DNA of 7,840 bases. Source: a candidate division TA06 bacterium SM23_40 (GTDB lineage: Bacteria; LJUI01; SM1-40). Shown here piece by piece: positions 1-6,070 of the stretch. The translations under genes and the position numbers were made by a program. Under the pieces are notes generated by a model that saw only the letters and a program-made list of their open reading frames with translations, did not search any database and was not told where the DNA came from. The DNA lies in assembly GCA_001303705.1 (NCBI GenBank), contig LJUI01000120.1:1-7840 (forward strand). The letters run 5' to 3'. Numbering within the stretch: position 1 is the first letter of the stretch; each line of letters starts with the position of its first letter.

Positions 1-3
1 CGT

Positions 4-804
4 ATGAGAGAGGTCTGGACACTGTGGGAAAACACGAGGATGGTCGTCCTCGTCGCGCTCTCCGCCGCGCTGTACGCGGCGCTCTTGATTCCGTTCAAGG
101 TGGTCGTCCCGATCATCCCCGGATTCACTGAACTCCGCCCGGGAAACGCCATCCCCATCATCTGCTCGCTGGCATTCGGACCTGCCGCAGCGTGGGGGTC
201 GGCGTTCGGCAACCTGATCGGGGACTTCTTCGGCACCCTGGGCCCGGGCAGCATCCCCGGCTTCCTCGGGAACTTCCTGTACGGGTACGTCCCGTACAAA
301 GTCTGGGGACGCATGGGTCTTCTCTCGTCAGGCAAATCGCCCGGTGTCGGCTCCCCGCGGCGCCTTGTCGAATTCCTCCTCGCCGCCCTCCTCGCCAGCA
401 TGGTCTGCGGTGTCGTGATCGGATGGGGACTCGACACCCTCCGGCTCGTACCGTTCGCAGCCCTGGGCAACATCATCTTCCTCAACAATTTCATCGTTAG
501 CGCCATTCTCGGCCCGATCCTTATGGGGCTCATCTATCCGCGTCTGGAACGATGGGGCATCACCTGGGGGAAGATCCTGGGGCCGAGAGCAGCGACTCCG
601 TCGCGGTTCTCATGGCTGGGTGTTTCCCTCCTCTGGCTCGGCGCGGTGAGCGGCCTCGTCCTCGGCAACATGATCTCGATGGGCCTGTATGAGACGGGCT
701 TTCTTGCCAGGGGGTTCGGCACCGGCGCGGTCGGCGAGATGGGCATCGCCGTTGGCCTCCTTCCCTCGATCGTCATTATTCTTCTCGGTGCTGCGCTCCT
801 GTAG
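4..804 (+). CDS. ECF transporter S component (membrane substrate-binding subunit)
   Basis: This 266-residue, very hydrophobic protein looks like the S component of an energy-coupling factor importer, which binds a vitamin or other micronutrient in the membrane and docks on EcfT plus two ATPases. About six membrane segments can be seen, near residues 13-35, 48-75, 80-97, 122-145, 150-178 and 205-225, with another hydrophobic stretch at the C-terminus. The first helix has overlapping AxxxA motifs (A18/A22 and A21/A25), the small-residue pattern that S components use to contact EcfT. The segment TELRPGNAIPIICSLAFGP followed by G-rich GNLIGDFFG resembles the QueT-like group, but I cannot assign the substrate. 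The two-ATPase gene downstream supports the ECF assignment. The start is the first ATG available; only three bases precede it, so a ribosome site or an earlier start cannot be judged. Confidence 0.85.
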   Translation: MREVWTLWENTRMVVLVALSAALYAALLIPFKVVVPIIPGFTELRPGNAIPIICSLAFGPAAAWGSAFGNLIGDFFGTLGPGSIPGFLGNFLYGYVPYKVWGRMGLLSSGKSPGVGSPRRLVEFLLAALLASMVCGVVIGWGLDTLRLVPFAALGNIIFLNNFIVSAILGPILMGLIYPRLERWGITWGKILGPRAATPSRFSWLGVSLLWLGAVSGLVLGNMISMGLYETGFLARGFGTGAVGEMGIAVGLLPSIVIILLGAALL

Positions 805-833
805 AGCTGATCCTCCTGTGGCTGGTCCGTGGG

Positions 834-930
834 TTCAGTGGTTCACCCGTGGGTGCAGGAGAGTGGCCCGCCTCTTTCAAGTCAGCCAGCTTCGTCTTCA
901 GTGGTTCACCCGTGGGTGCAGGAGAGTGGC
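834..930. repeat. Pair of exact 34-bp direct repeats with 29-bp spacing
   Basis: The copies at 834-867 and 897-930 are identical over 34 bases and begin TTCAGTGGTTCACCCG. They are separated by 29 unrelated bases, giving a 63-base period. Each copy contains the near-palindrome CACCCGTGGGTG. A shorter related stretch (CCGTGGGTTCAG, 827-838) lies just before the first copy. No further copy occurs in the window. The pair could be a dispersed intergenic repeat, a local duplication or a double regulator site. Confidence 0.9.
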
Positions 931-988
931 TCTTCGGGTGTACGAGAGCGCCTCGGCGATCGGGTCTTGAGAAGTGCGGCCCTCCCGG

Positions 989-1048
989 CATGCTATTGTC
1001 CTCGCTGCAATTGTCCTCGCTACTGTTGTGCTCGTTGCTATTGTCCGC
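989..1048. repeat. Four imperfect 15-bp tandem repeats
   Basis: Four consecutive 15-base units at 989-1003, 1004-1018, 1019-1033 and 1034-1048 share a core like ATTGTCCTC; the third unit has GTTGTGCTC. In one frame they read as a five-residue hydrophobic repeat (AIVL, AAIVL, ATVVL, VAIVR). That frame opens only after the stop at 968-970 and has no ribosome site, so this is treated as non-coding minisatellite-like DNA. Confidence 0.75.
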
Positions 1049-1065
1049 GATAGCGCTAATCGCGG
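1045..1065. promoter_or_regulatory. Inverted repeat upstream of the ATPase gene
   Basis: CCGCGAT at 1045-1051 and ATCGCGG at 1059-1065 are exact reverse complements around a 7-base centre, AGCGCTA. The element lies about 60 bases before the ATPase start. It could be an operator or an mRNA hairpin. There is no T-run after it, so an intrinsic terminator is unlikely. Function is inferred only from symmetry and position. Confidence 0.4.
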
Positions 1066-1115
1066 TCGCCACGCCACTGCCGTACGCTTGGCCCCGGAGC
1101 TGCACCGCGGGACTT

Positions 1116-1120
1116 GGAGG
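1116..1120 (+). promoter_or_regulatory. Ribosome binding site that sets the ATPase start
   Basis: GGAGG sits five bases before the GTG at 1126. An upstream in-frame TTG at 1114 would overlap this site and has no ribosome site of its own, so the GTG is the better start. Confidence 0.75.
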
Positions 1121-1125
1121 CACAT

Positions 1126-3096
1126 GTGGATGCCGTTGAAGCGCGCGATCTGACGTTTTCCTATGAGGTGTCCGACGGTGCCGAGAGCAGGCCCGCCCTC
1201 GACTCCGTAACCTTCACCATCCCTGAAGGCCAGTACTGTTTCATCATGGGACGGAGCGGGGCCGGCAAATCGACCCTGTGCTTCGCCCTCAATGGCCTTG
1301 TCCCCCATTTCCACAAAGGAGAGTACAGCGGTTCAGTCACCGTCTTCGGACGGCCGCTCGCCGATCTGCGCGTGGCGGACGCGGCAGAGACAGTCGGCCT
1401 CGTCTTCCAGGATTTCGAGGCCCAGCTCTTCTCCAGCCGTGCCGAGCTCGAAGTCGCATTCGCACCGGAGAACCTCGGGGCCGAGCGAACTGAGATCGAG
1501 AAGCGGGTACGACGTGCTCTGGAGCAGACCGGCCTCACCGGGTTCGAGCGTCGCCATCCCTCGAACCTCTCGGGTGGGGAGAAACAGCGCCTGGCCATCG
1601 CATCGGTCCTCTCCGCGGAGCCGCGCCTTCTAGTGCTCGACGAACCGACAACCGATCTCGATCCCCTCGGGAAACACGAGGTGCTCGCCTCCGTCCGGGC
1701 TCAGCGTGAAGAGGGGAGGACGATCGTCATCGTCGACCACGAGACCGAGGAGGCCGTGGACGCCGATCGCCTCGTCATAATGGCGGAGGGACGAATCGTC
1801 TTCGACGGACCTCCCCGAGATGTGCTCGGCGATCCGGACTTCCTCCGACAACACGGCATCATGCCGCTTCCCGTGACCGAGCTCTGTCGGTCCCTCGGTA
1901 TCAGAGAGATGCCGCTCACGGTCGACGAGTGTGTGGATCTTCTCCGGTCTGAGGGATGGAAGATAGACAGAACCTCGGGCGGGCAGGGTGGGCCGGATGC
2001 ATCTGAGGATGTCTCTGCCGCCTCGGAAGGCACTCCTCCTTTCGGCGATGAAGCGGCACGATCCTCCAACGGTGAGGCGGCGCGTCCGGGCGCCAGTGAA
2101 GCGGCGCGTCCATCCAGCGAGCAACGGGCTCGTTCCGCCGACAATGAAGGAGCGCCTCCCACCAACGACGAAGCGACACCTCGTGCCCGCGGCGCGAGCG
2201 ATGCAGCCTGTGAACGCGGCGCGGCAGGCGGCCGCGAAATGGCAAGTGGCCCCGACGTAGGGCCACAGACAGACGCTCGAGCTGGCCGTGATGCCGGACC
2301 GCTGATCGACGTGCGCTCCGTGGAATACCGGTACGATGGCGGTCAGGAGGCACTGCGCGGCGTCGACCTCGCCATCATGCCCGGGGAGTTCCTCGCACTC
2401 GTCGGCCACAATGGATCGGGAAAGACCACGCTCGTCCAGCAGTTCAACGGGCTGCTCACGCCGACCCGCGGCCGGGTCGTAGTGAAGGGGCGGCGCACCG
2501 AAGAGTGGCGCCGATCAGAGCTCGCTGCTGTCGTGGGATATGTCTTTCAGAACCCTGACCACCAGCTCTTCGCGTCGACGATCGAGGAAGAGGTGAGCTT
2601 CGGCCCGCGCAACTTCGGCATCGATGAAGCGGAGATCCGCACCAGAGTGGGAGAGGCCCTGGAGGCGGTCGGCCTTTCCGGCAGGGAACAGGAGGATCCG
2701 TTTTCCCTCACCAAGGGGGAACGCCAGCGGGTGGCCGTCGCCTCGGTCCTCGCCTCGCGCCCTGAGGCCCTGATCCTGGATGAGCCGACAACAGGGCTCG
2801 ATTTCACGGAGACCGAGCGGATGATGGACATGGTCGCCGGGCTGAACCGGCAGGGCTACACGGTCATCGTCGTCACCCACTCTATGTGGGTCGCGTCGCG
2901 CTATGCGAAACGCATGGTGGTGATGGAGAAGGGATCGATCCTCCTTGACGGACCGACCAGATCCGTCCTCGAGCGGGAGGAGATCTTGCGCGAGGCACGC
3001 CTCCGCCGCCCGCAGATTGTCGAGCTCTCAGCCAGATTGGGCCGGGTGGCCTGCACGGTTGAGGAGCTCAGATCATACTTGAAGAAATCGGTATAA
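1126..3096 (+). CDS. ecfA: Fused double ECF transporter ATPase (EcfA1-EcfA2 type)
   Basis: This 656-residue protein joins two ABC ATPase domains that would power the ECF importer on the cytoplasmic side. Domain 1 (about residues 5-240) has Walker A GRSGAGKST (42-50), Q-loop VFQDFEAQLF, signature LSGGE (148-152), Walker B with catalytic Glu173 and switch His205. Domain 2 (about 393-625) has Walker A GHNGSGKTT (427-435), Q-loop VFQNPDHQLF, a variant signature LTKGE (528-532), Glu553 and His585. Both Q-loops carry the QLF pattern of ECF ATPases, and both sites look catalytically complete. Between the domains lies a polar, low-complexity linker of about 110 residues that includes an 8-residue repeat. 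Fused ECF ATPases are known in bacteria and archaea; a linker this long looks unusual to me. The start is GTG at 1126, supported by GGAGG; TTG at 1114 would add four residues. The upstream S component is the likely partner, and EcfT is not visible. Confidence 0.93.
   Translation: MDAVEARDLTFSYEVSDGAESRPALDSVTFTIPEGQYCFIMGRSGAGKSTLCFALNGLVPHFHKGEYSGSVTVFGRPLADLRVADAAETVGLVFQDFEAQLFSSRAELEVAFAPENLGAERTEIEKRVRRALEQTGLTGFERRHPSNLSGGEKQRLAIASVLSAEPRLLVLDEPTTDLDPLGKHEVLASVRAQREEGRTIVIVDHETEEAVDADRLVIMAEGRIVFDGPPRDVLGDPDFLRQHGIMPLPVTELCRSLGIREMPLTVDECVDLLRSEGWKIDRTSGGQGGPDASEDVSAASEGTPPFGDEAARSSNGEAARPGASEAARPSSEQRARSADNEGAPPTNDEATPRARGASDAACERGAAGGREMASGPDVGPQTDARAGRDAGPLIDVRSVEYRYDGGQEALRGVDLAIMPGEFLALVGHNGSGKTTLVQQFNGLLTPTRGRVVVKGRRTEEWRRSELAAVVGYVFQNPDHQLFASTIEEEVSFGPRNFGIDEAEIRTRVGEALEAVGLSGREQEDPFSLTKGERQRVAVASVLASRPEALILDEPTTGLDFTETERMMDMVAGLNRQGYTVIVVTHSMWVASRYAKRMVVMEKGSILLDGPTRSVLEREEILREARLRRPQIVELSARLGRVACTVEELRSYLKKSV
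2047..2190 (+). repeat. Six degenerate 24-bp repeats coding an 8-residue linker repeat
   Basis: Six consecutive 24-base units in the linker of the fused ATPase encode DEAARSSN, GEAARPGA, SEAARPSS, EQRARSAD, NEGAPPTN and DEATPRAR (residues 308-355). The first three are close to one another and the later ones have diverged. The period is a multiple of three, so copy-number changes keep the frame. The repeat probably lengthens a flexible tether between the two ATPase domains. Confidence 0.75.
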
Positions 3097-3182
3097 CCTT
3101 TTATGGTTATGCAACTAAACGAAAAGGCCAGATGACCGAGATCTCTCGCGCACACCGGTCAAGGCGCCAGAGCACGACACGC

Positions 3183-3211
3183 TTGACAGGAAGGCCGTGA
3201 TGGCCTAGAGT
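3183..3211 (+). promoter_or_regulatory. Candidate sigma70-type promoter with internal inverted repeat
   Basis: TTGACA (3183-3188) matches the -35 consensus exactly. After 17 bases comes TAGAGT (3206-3211), which matches four of six -10 positions. The inverted repeat AGGCC-GTGAT-GGCCT (3192-3206) fills the spacer and touches the -10 box, where a repressor or activator could bind. The predicted start of transcription is near 3218, so it would serve the GYD gene and possibly the whole hydrogenase block. This is pattern matching only; a chance match is possible in 400 bases. Confidence 0.45.
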
Positions 3212-3220
3212 CGAACTCGG

Positions 3221-3270
3221 ATAGGGGCTCAGGCTCAACGCGACCACATAGGGGCCCAGGCTCAACGCGA
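3221..3270. repeat. Two 23-bp direct repeats
   Basis: The 23-base copies at 3221-3243 and 3248-3270 differ at one position (GGGGCTCAGG against GGGGCCCAGG) and share CAGGCTCAACGCGA. They are four bases apart, giving a 27-base period. They lie immediately downstream of the promoter candidate, so they could be a tandem binding site or part of the mRNA leader. Confidence 0.8.
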
Positions 3271-3477
3271 GGTGGGAATCGGCCGGCCCCGTCTCTCAGC
3301 TACGGGTTTGAAGAGCCACGTCGGCCTTCGCCCAGGCCTCTGGAAAGGGGAAGAAAAGCCTGTACCGTGATTCCTTTCCCCAGCCAGCGCGGTTCATCAT
3401 GAAGTGAATGCTGGCTTGGCCGATGCCCAGCCGTTGTAGGGCAGCGTGTGGACCTTGAACAGTCACTGCATCATTCA

Positions 3478-3496
3478 TGAACCACTCTGTGGTTCA
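3478..3496 (+). promoter_or_regulatory. Perfect hairpin just upstream of the GYD gene ribosome site
   Basis: TGAACCAC and GTGGTTCA are exact reverse complements separated by TCT, giving an 8-bp stem with a 3-base loop. The hairpin ends four bases before GGAGGT (3501-3506). There is no T-run. It may affect translation or mRNA stability, or be a protein binding site. Confidence 0.5.
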
Positions 3497-3511
3497 CAAG
3501 GGAGGTGCACT

Positions 3512-3799
3512 ATGGCAACCTATATCATCCTCAGCCAGGTTTCCCCTGCGGCATTCAGGGCCCCCGGGGAATTCAAGGATCTAGCTGAAGAGGTATCCTC
3601 CAGGATCAAGACCGAGTGTCCTGGGGTCACCTGGAAGGACAGCTACGCCACCACCGGTCGGTTCGACGTGGTGGATATCGTGGAAGCTGACGACACCGAG
3701 CAGGTGGAAAAGGCCGCCATGATCATCAGAGCATATGGTCATGCCACGACCGAAACCTTGCTGGCGACGCCGTGGAAAGAGTTCCTGGCTATGCTGTAG
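3512..3799 (+). CDS. GYD-domain small protein
   Basis: This 95-residue protein matches the GYD family of small ferredoxin-like-fold proteins, whose biochemical role is poorly known. The domain fills the whole chain. It opens with MATYIILSQVSP, has the family core GRFDVVDIVEADD (residues 50-62; the eponymous GYD triplet reads GRFD here) and closes with the TTETLLATPW-type strand common to the family. The start is ATG at 3512, five bases after GGAGGT; an in-frame upstream ATG at 3446 would add 22 unrelated residues and lacks a ribosome site. The protein is soluble and has no signal peptide. It lies 120 bases before the GAF gene and precedes the hydrogenase genes in the same direction, so a sensory or ligand-binding role in that unit is possible but unproven. 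Confidence 0.8.
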   Translation: MATYIILSQVSPAAFRAPGEFKDLAEEVSSRIKTECPGVTWKDSYATTGRFDVVDIVEADDTEQVEKAAMIIRAYGHATTETLLATPWKEFLAML

Positions 3800-3866
3800 T
3801 CCATTTTTCACAACTGCGTTGACTCTCTGTTCGTGCCGGGACTTCCACGACCATTCGTTTCGCATA

Positions 3867-3903
3867 GCGCGAGGCGACCCACATAGAGTGGGTGACTTCG
3901 CGC
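3867..3903 (+). promoter_or_regulatory. Two-part stem-loop just upstream of the GAF gene ribosome site
   Basis: An outer stem GCGCGAGG/CTTCGCGC (3867-3874 with 3896-3903, one G-U pair) encloses a two-base internal loop on each side and an inner stem ACCCAC/GTGGGT (3877-3882 with 3888-3893) closed by ATAGA. It ends two bases before the ribosome site AGAGGAG (3906-3912). There is no T-run, so a leader element or attenuator is more likely than an intrinsic terminator. The fold was found by eye. Confidence 0.5.
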
Positions 3904-3919
3904 CTAGAGGAGTACCCAT

Positions 3920-4978
3920 ATGGCGAAGGAAGCATCATTTCTCAGTCGCCTCTGTAAGACGTGTGAGAATGTCACTGTCACCCTGGACTTCGACGAGGCC
4001 CTTAGTAGCGTGGTGAAAAATGCTGCTCAATGCCTGGAGGCCAAGGCCGGTTCGATACGGCTCCTCGATAAAACAGGCACCATTCTGGAGATCGCCGCCA
4101 CGTTCGGGCTCTCCGAGACATATCTGCAAAAGGGGCCGGTGAAGATCGCCGAAAATCCGGTGGACCAGATGGCGCTGAAAGGGGAGACCGTTCAGGTCAG
4201 GGATGTCACCAAAGATCCCCGGATCCGATATCCGGAAGAGGCGAAACGAGAGGGCCTCAGATCTGTCCTCTGTGTTCCTCTCCGATGTGTGAGGAGGAAC
4301 CTGGGGGTGTTGAGAATCTACTCTGGCGAAGAGCGGGAATTCACTCCACAAGAGATATCCTTCATCCAGGTTCTGGCCACTCAATCGGCCGTGGTCATCA
4401 AGAATGCCCTCAGGTACAGGAGGATGAAGAGCCTGAACTCGATCGGAAGAACCATCGCCTCCCATTTGGACATACAGAGCATCCTCAGTTTGATCAGCGA
4501 GAGTGCAACTCATGATATGTCAGGCACTGGATCTTCGATCCTTCTCGTGAACAGGGAGACGGGCGAGCTCGAAGTTGTGGCCACCCACGGTCTGAGTGAG
4601 CGCTTTGTCCGGGAAGGGCCGGTCGATATGGATGAATCGATACGCGAGTGCATGCAGGGAAAGGACGTGATCGTCGAAGATGTCAGCGAAGATCCCCGGC
4701 TGGAGCGTGCCGAGGAAGCCCGGAGAGAGGGAATACACTCCGTCGTGTGCGTCCCCCTCAAGTTGAACGAGGGTGTAATAGGAGGCCTGCTCGTCTACAC
4801 AGCGTACAGATACGAAATCGACGAAGAAGACCTGGAATTCCTCCACACTCTGGCGGGCTTCGGAGTGGTGGCCCTGGAAAATGCGCGGCTCTATCGTCAT
4901 GTCAAGAGAGACTACGACGATCTGGCCAAAGACGTCTGGAAGTGGTACGACTGGGGAGAGAGGGAACCTCGTATCTGA
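3920..4978 (+). CDS. Tandem GAF-domain sensor protein without output domain
   Basis: This 352-residue soluble protein consists of two GAF domains, a fold that binds small molecules or cofactors and often senses redox state or gases. GAF1 spans about residues 25-165 and GAF2 about 184-325. They are clear duplicates: GSIRLLDKTG and SSILLVNRETG, FGLSETYLQKGPV and HGLSERFVREGPV, VTKDPRI and VSEDPRL, EGLRSVLCVPL and EGIHSVVCVPL. Each has a Cys in the CVP motif (C118, C277); GAF1 also has C123. No kinase, GGDEF, DNA-binding or ATPase domain follows; the chain ends with a charged, Trp-rich tail (KDVWKWYDWGE). The start is ATG at 3920, seven bases after AGAGGAG. hydB begins 21 bases downstream, so the two are probably co-transcribed. 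I infer that it senses a signal for, or binds to, the hydrogenase; the partner is unknown. Confidence 0.88.
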   Translation: MAKEASFLSRLCKTCENVTVTLDFDEALSSVVKNAAQCLEAKAGSIRLLDKTGTILEIAATFGLSETYLQKGPVKIAENPVDQMALKGETVQVRDVTKDPRIRYPEEAKREGLRSVLCVPLRCVRRNLGVLRIYSGEEREFTPQEISFIQVLATQSAVVIKNALRYRRMKSLNSIGRTIASHLDIQSILSLISESATHDMSGTGSSILLVNRETGELEVVATHGLSERFVREGPVDMDESIRECMQGKDVIVEDVSEDPRLERAEEARREGIHSVVCVPLKLNEGVIGGLLVYTAYRYEIDEEDLEFLHTLAGFGVVALENARLYRHVKRDYDDLAKDVWKWYDWGEREPRI

Positions 4979-4989
4979 ATCTTCTCATA

Positions 4990-4994
4990 GGTGA
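4990..4994 (+). promoter_or_regulatory. Ribosome binding site that sets the hydB start
   Basis: GGTGA lies five bases before the TTG at 5000. An in-frame GTG at 4991 falls inside this motif and has no ribosome site upstream, so TTG at 5000 is preferred despite being a rarer start codon. Confidence 0.6.
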
Positions 4995-4999
4995 GGACA

Positions 5000-6070
5000 T
5001 TGAGCACAGGTTACATCCTAGCCAATGATGCATTCAGAGACTGGCTGAACATCTTGAGAAACGAGTTCACCGTAATTGGCCCGGTCCTCAAGAAGAGGGG
5101 GCCGATTGTTTTTGAGGAGATTCAGGATGCAGGCGACCTGCACCTCGATTACTGTTCCACTATGCTGGGCCCGCGCAAGTTCATCTACCCTCCAACCCAG
5201 CGTCTTTTCAGGATCGATAACCAGAATCATCGGGTGACAACGATCGAACCCGCCGATGCCGGCAACGCGGTCATCTTCGCGGTCCGTCCGTGCGATATGC
5301 AGGCTATATCGGTATTGGATCGGACCTTCCTCGGTGATATCGAGGATTTCTACTACCGGAAACTTCGGGAAGAAACACTGACTGTGGTGCTGAACTGCAA
5401 CCGGGCCTGCGATGCGGGCTTCTGCGAGTCCATGGGCGCGGGACCCTTCTTGCGGTTAGAGGATGGGTACGATCTGGAGATGACCTCGATGGGGGAGAAC
5501 TACCTCATCGAGATCGGCTCGAGACGGGGAGAAGGTCTGATAGAGAAGGCCGTCCATCGGAAAGAAGCCGCGTCCGGAGATTACGAAACGAAAGATGATC
5601 TGCAAAGAAAGGCCATCGCCTCGTTCACCAAGCATCTGGAGACAGCGGGGCTGCCTGAGCTCCTGATGAGAAACCTCGACCATCCTGTGTACAGAGAGAC
5701 CGCTGAGGCGAGGTGCCTCGGGTGCACCAACTGCACCATGGTCTGCCCCACCTGTTACTGCTATGACATCGAAGATGATATGTCCTTCGACCTGACCGTC
5801 ACAGAGAGACGCAGGCACTGGGATTCGTGCCAGGAGCTTCATTTCGCCCGGGTCCACGGGGGGAACTTCCGTTCGTCGAGAGAGGCGCGTCTCCGGCAAT
5901 TCGTCACCCACAAGCTGGCAACATGGGTGGAGCAATACGGATGCTTCGGGTGCGTGGGCTGCGGACGATGCATGACCTGGTGTCCTACCGGCATCGACCT
6001 CACCGAGATGGCCAAGAGAATCCAGCAGGATTTCGAAACAGGCAGAGCCAGATGGTGGGCCTATTCATGA
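5000..6070 (+). CDS. hydB: Group 3b [NiFe] hydrogenase/sulfhydrogenase beta subunit, iron-sulfur protein
   Basis: This 356-residue cytoplasmic protein carries electrons between the hydrogenase half (delta/alpha) and the flavin subunit (gamma) of a group 3b enzyme, which makes or consumes H2 with NAD(P)H and in some organisms reduces sulfur. The N-terminal two thirds have the family's FAVRPCDMQAI motif (about residues 93-103) and a Cys cluster (CNRACDAGFCESMGAGP, 133-149). Two [4Fe-4S] motifs follow: RCLGCTNCTMVCPTCYC (Cys 239, 242, 245, 249, with extra Cys 252 and 254) and CFGCVGCGRCMTWCPTGID (Cys 318, 321, 324 and 328, plus Cys 315). The length is normal for the family. The start is TTG at 5000 with GGTGA before it; GTG at 4991 would add three residues. 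The stop overlaps the hydG start (ATGA), indicating translational coupling. The order beta, gamma, delta matches hydBGDA of Pyrococcus. Confidence 0.92.
   Translation: MSTGYILANDAFRDWLNILRNEFTVIGPVLKKRGPIVFEEIQDAGDLHLDYCSTMLGPRKFIYPPTQRLFRIDNQNHRVTTIEPADAGNAVIFAVRPCDMQAISVLDRTFLGDIEDFYYRKLREETLTVVLNCNRACDAGFCESMGAGPFLRLEDGYDLEMTSMGENYLIEIGSRRGEGLIEKAVHRKEAASGDYETKDDLQRKAIASFTKHLETAGLPELLMRNLDHPVYRETAEARCLGCTNCTMVCPTCYCYDIEDDMSFDLTVTERRRHWDSCQELHFARVHGGNFRSSREARLRQFVTHKLATWVEQYGCFGCVGCGRCMTWCPTGIDLTEMAKRIQQDFETGRARWWAYS

Larger units (their letters stand above)
805..1125. other. Repeat-containing intergenic region between S component and ATPase
   Basis: These 321 bases have no gene I can support. 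They contain a pair of 34-bp direct repeats, a four-unit 15-bp repeat, an inverted repeat and the ribosome site of the ATPase gene. EcfT, normally around 250 residues, would not fit here. Short open frames crossing the 15-bp repeat give hydrophobic peptides, but they lack ribosome sites and their composition follows from the repeat. The gap is long for two genes expected to be co-transcribed, so the ATPase gene may have its own promoter. I saw no good -35/-10 pair. Confidence 0.6.
3097..3511. other. Long intergenic region between the ECF and hydrogenase blocks
   Basis: This 415-base region separates the two gene blocks. It holds a sigma70-like promoter candidate, a short direct repeat, a perfect hairpin and the GGAGGT ribosome site (3501-3506) of the GYD gene. 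If the promoter at 3183-3211 is real, the transcript would carry a leader of nearly 300 bases. I could not match that leader to a known riboswitch. A 60-codon antisense frame at 3296-3478 has no recognisable domain and is not called. Confidence 0.55.

Noticed and set aside
834-930. Minimal CRISPR array
   Set aside because: Only two repeats, no third degenerate copy in register, no AT-rich leader and no cas genes in the window.
776-1123. Antisense 115-codon frame covering the 34-bp and 15-bp repeats
   Set aside because: It overlaps the 3' end of the S component, has no domain, and its repeated segments simply restate the DNA repeats.
974-1144. Hydrophobic peptide frame (AIVL repeats) and the overlapping Leu/Ser-rich frame starting with ATG at 990
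   Set aside because: The hydrophobicity comes from the 15-bp repeat. There is no ribosome site, and both frames run into the start of the ATPase gene.
1630-2409. Antisense open frame of 259 codons opposite the ATPase gene
   Set aside because: It is the complement of a well-supported ABC ATPase in GC-rich DNA. Its translation has no recognisable domain and its composition mirrors the sense repeat.
3296-3478. Antisense 60-codon frame in the long gap, considered as a transposase fragment
   Set aside because: I found no DDE motif, terminal inverted repeats or recognisable family, and no ribosome site. Not supported as a gene or pseudogene.
3218-3511. Known riboswitch (cobalamin, TPP, SAM or molybdenum cofactor) in the leader
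   Set aside because: Conserved core motifs of these families were looked for by eye and were not found in the right order.
3446-3511. N-terminal extension of the GYD protein from ATG at 3446
   Set aside because: The extra 22 residues do not belong to the family and include the hairpin and ribosome site sequence; ATG at 3512 has a proper ribosome site.
3819-3850. TTGACT as a -35 box for the GAF gene
   Set aside because: No acceptable -10 sequence lies 16-18 bases downstream.
3867-3903. Intrinsic terminator for the GYD gene
   Set aside because: The stem-loop is strong but is followed by the GAF ribosome site and not by a T-run.
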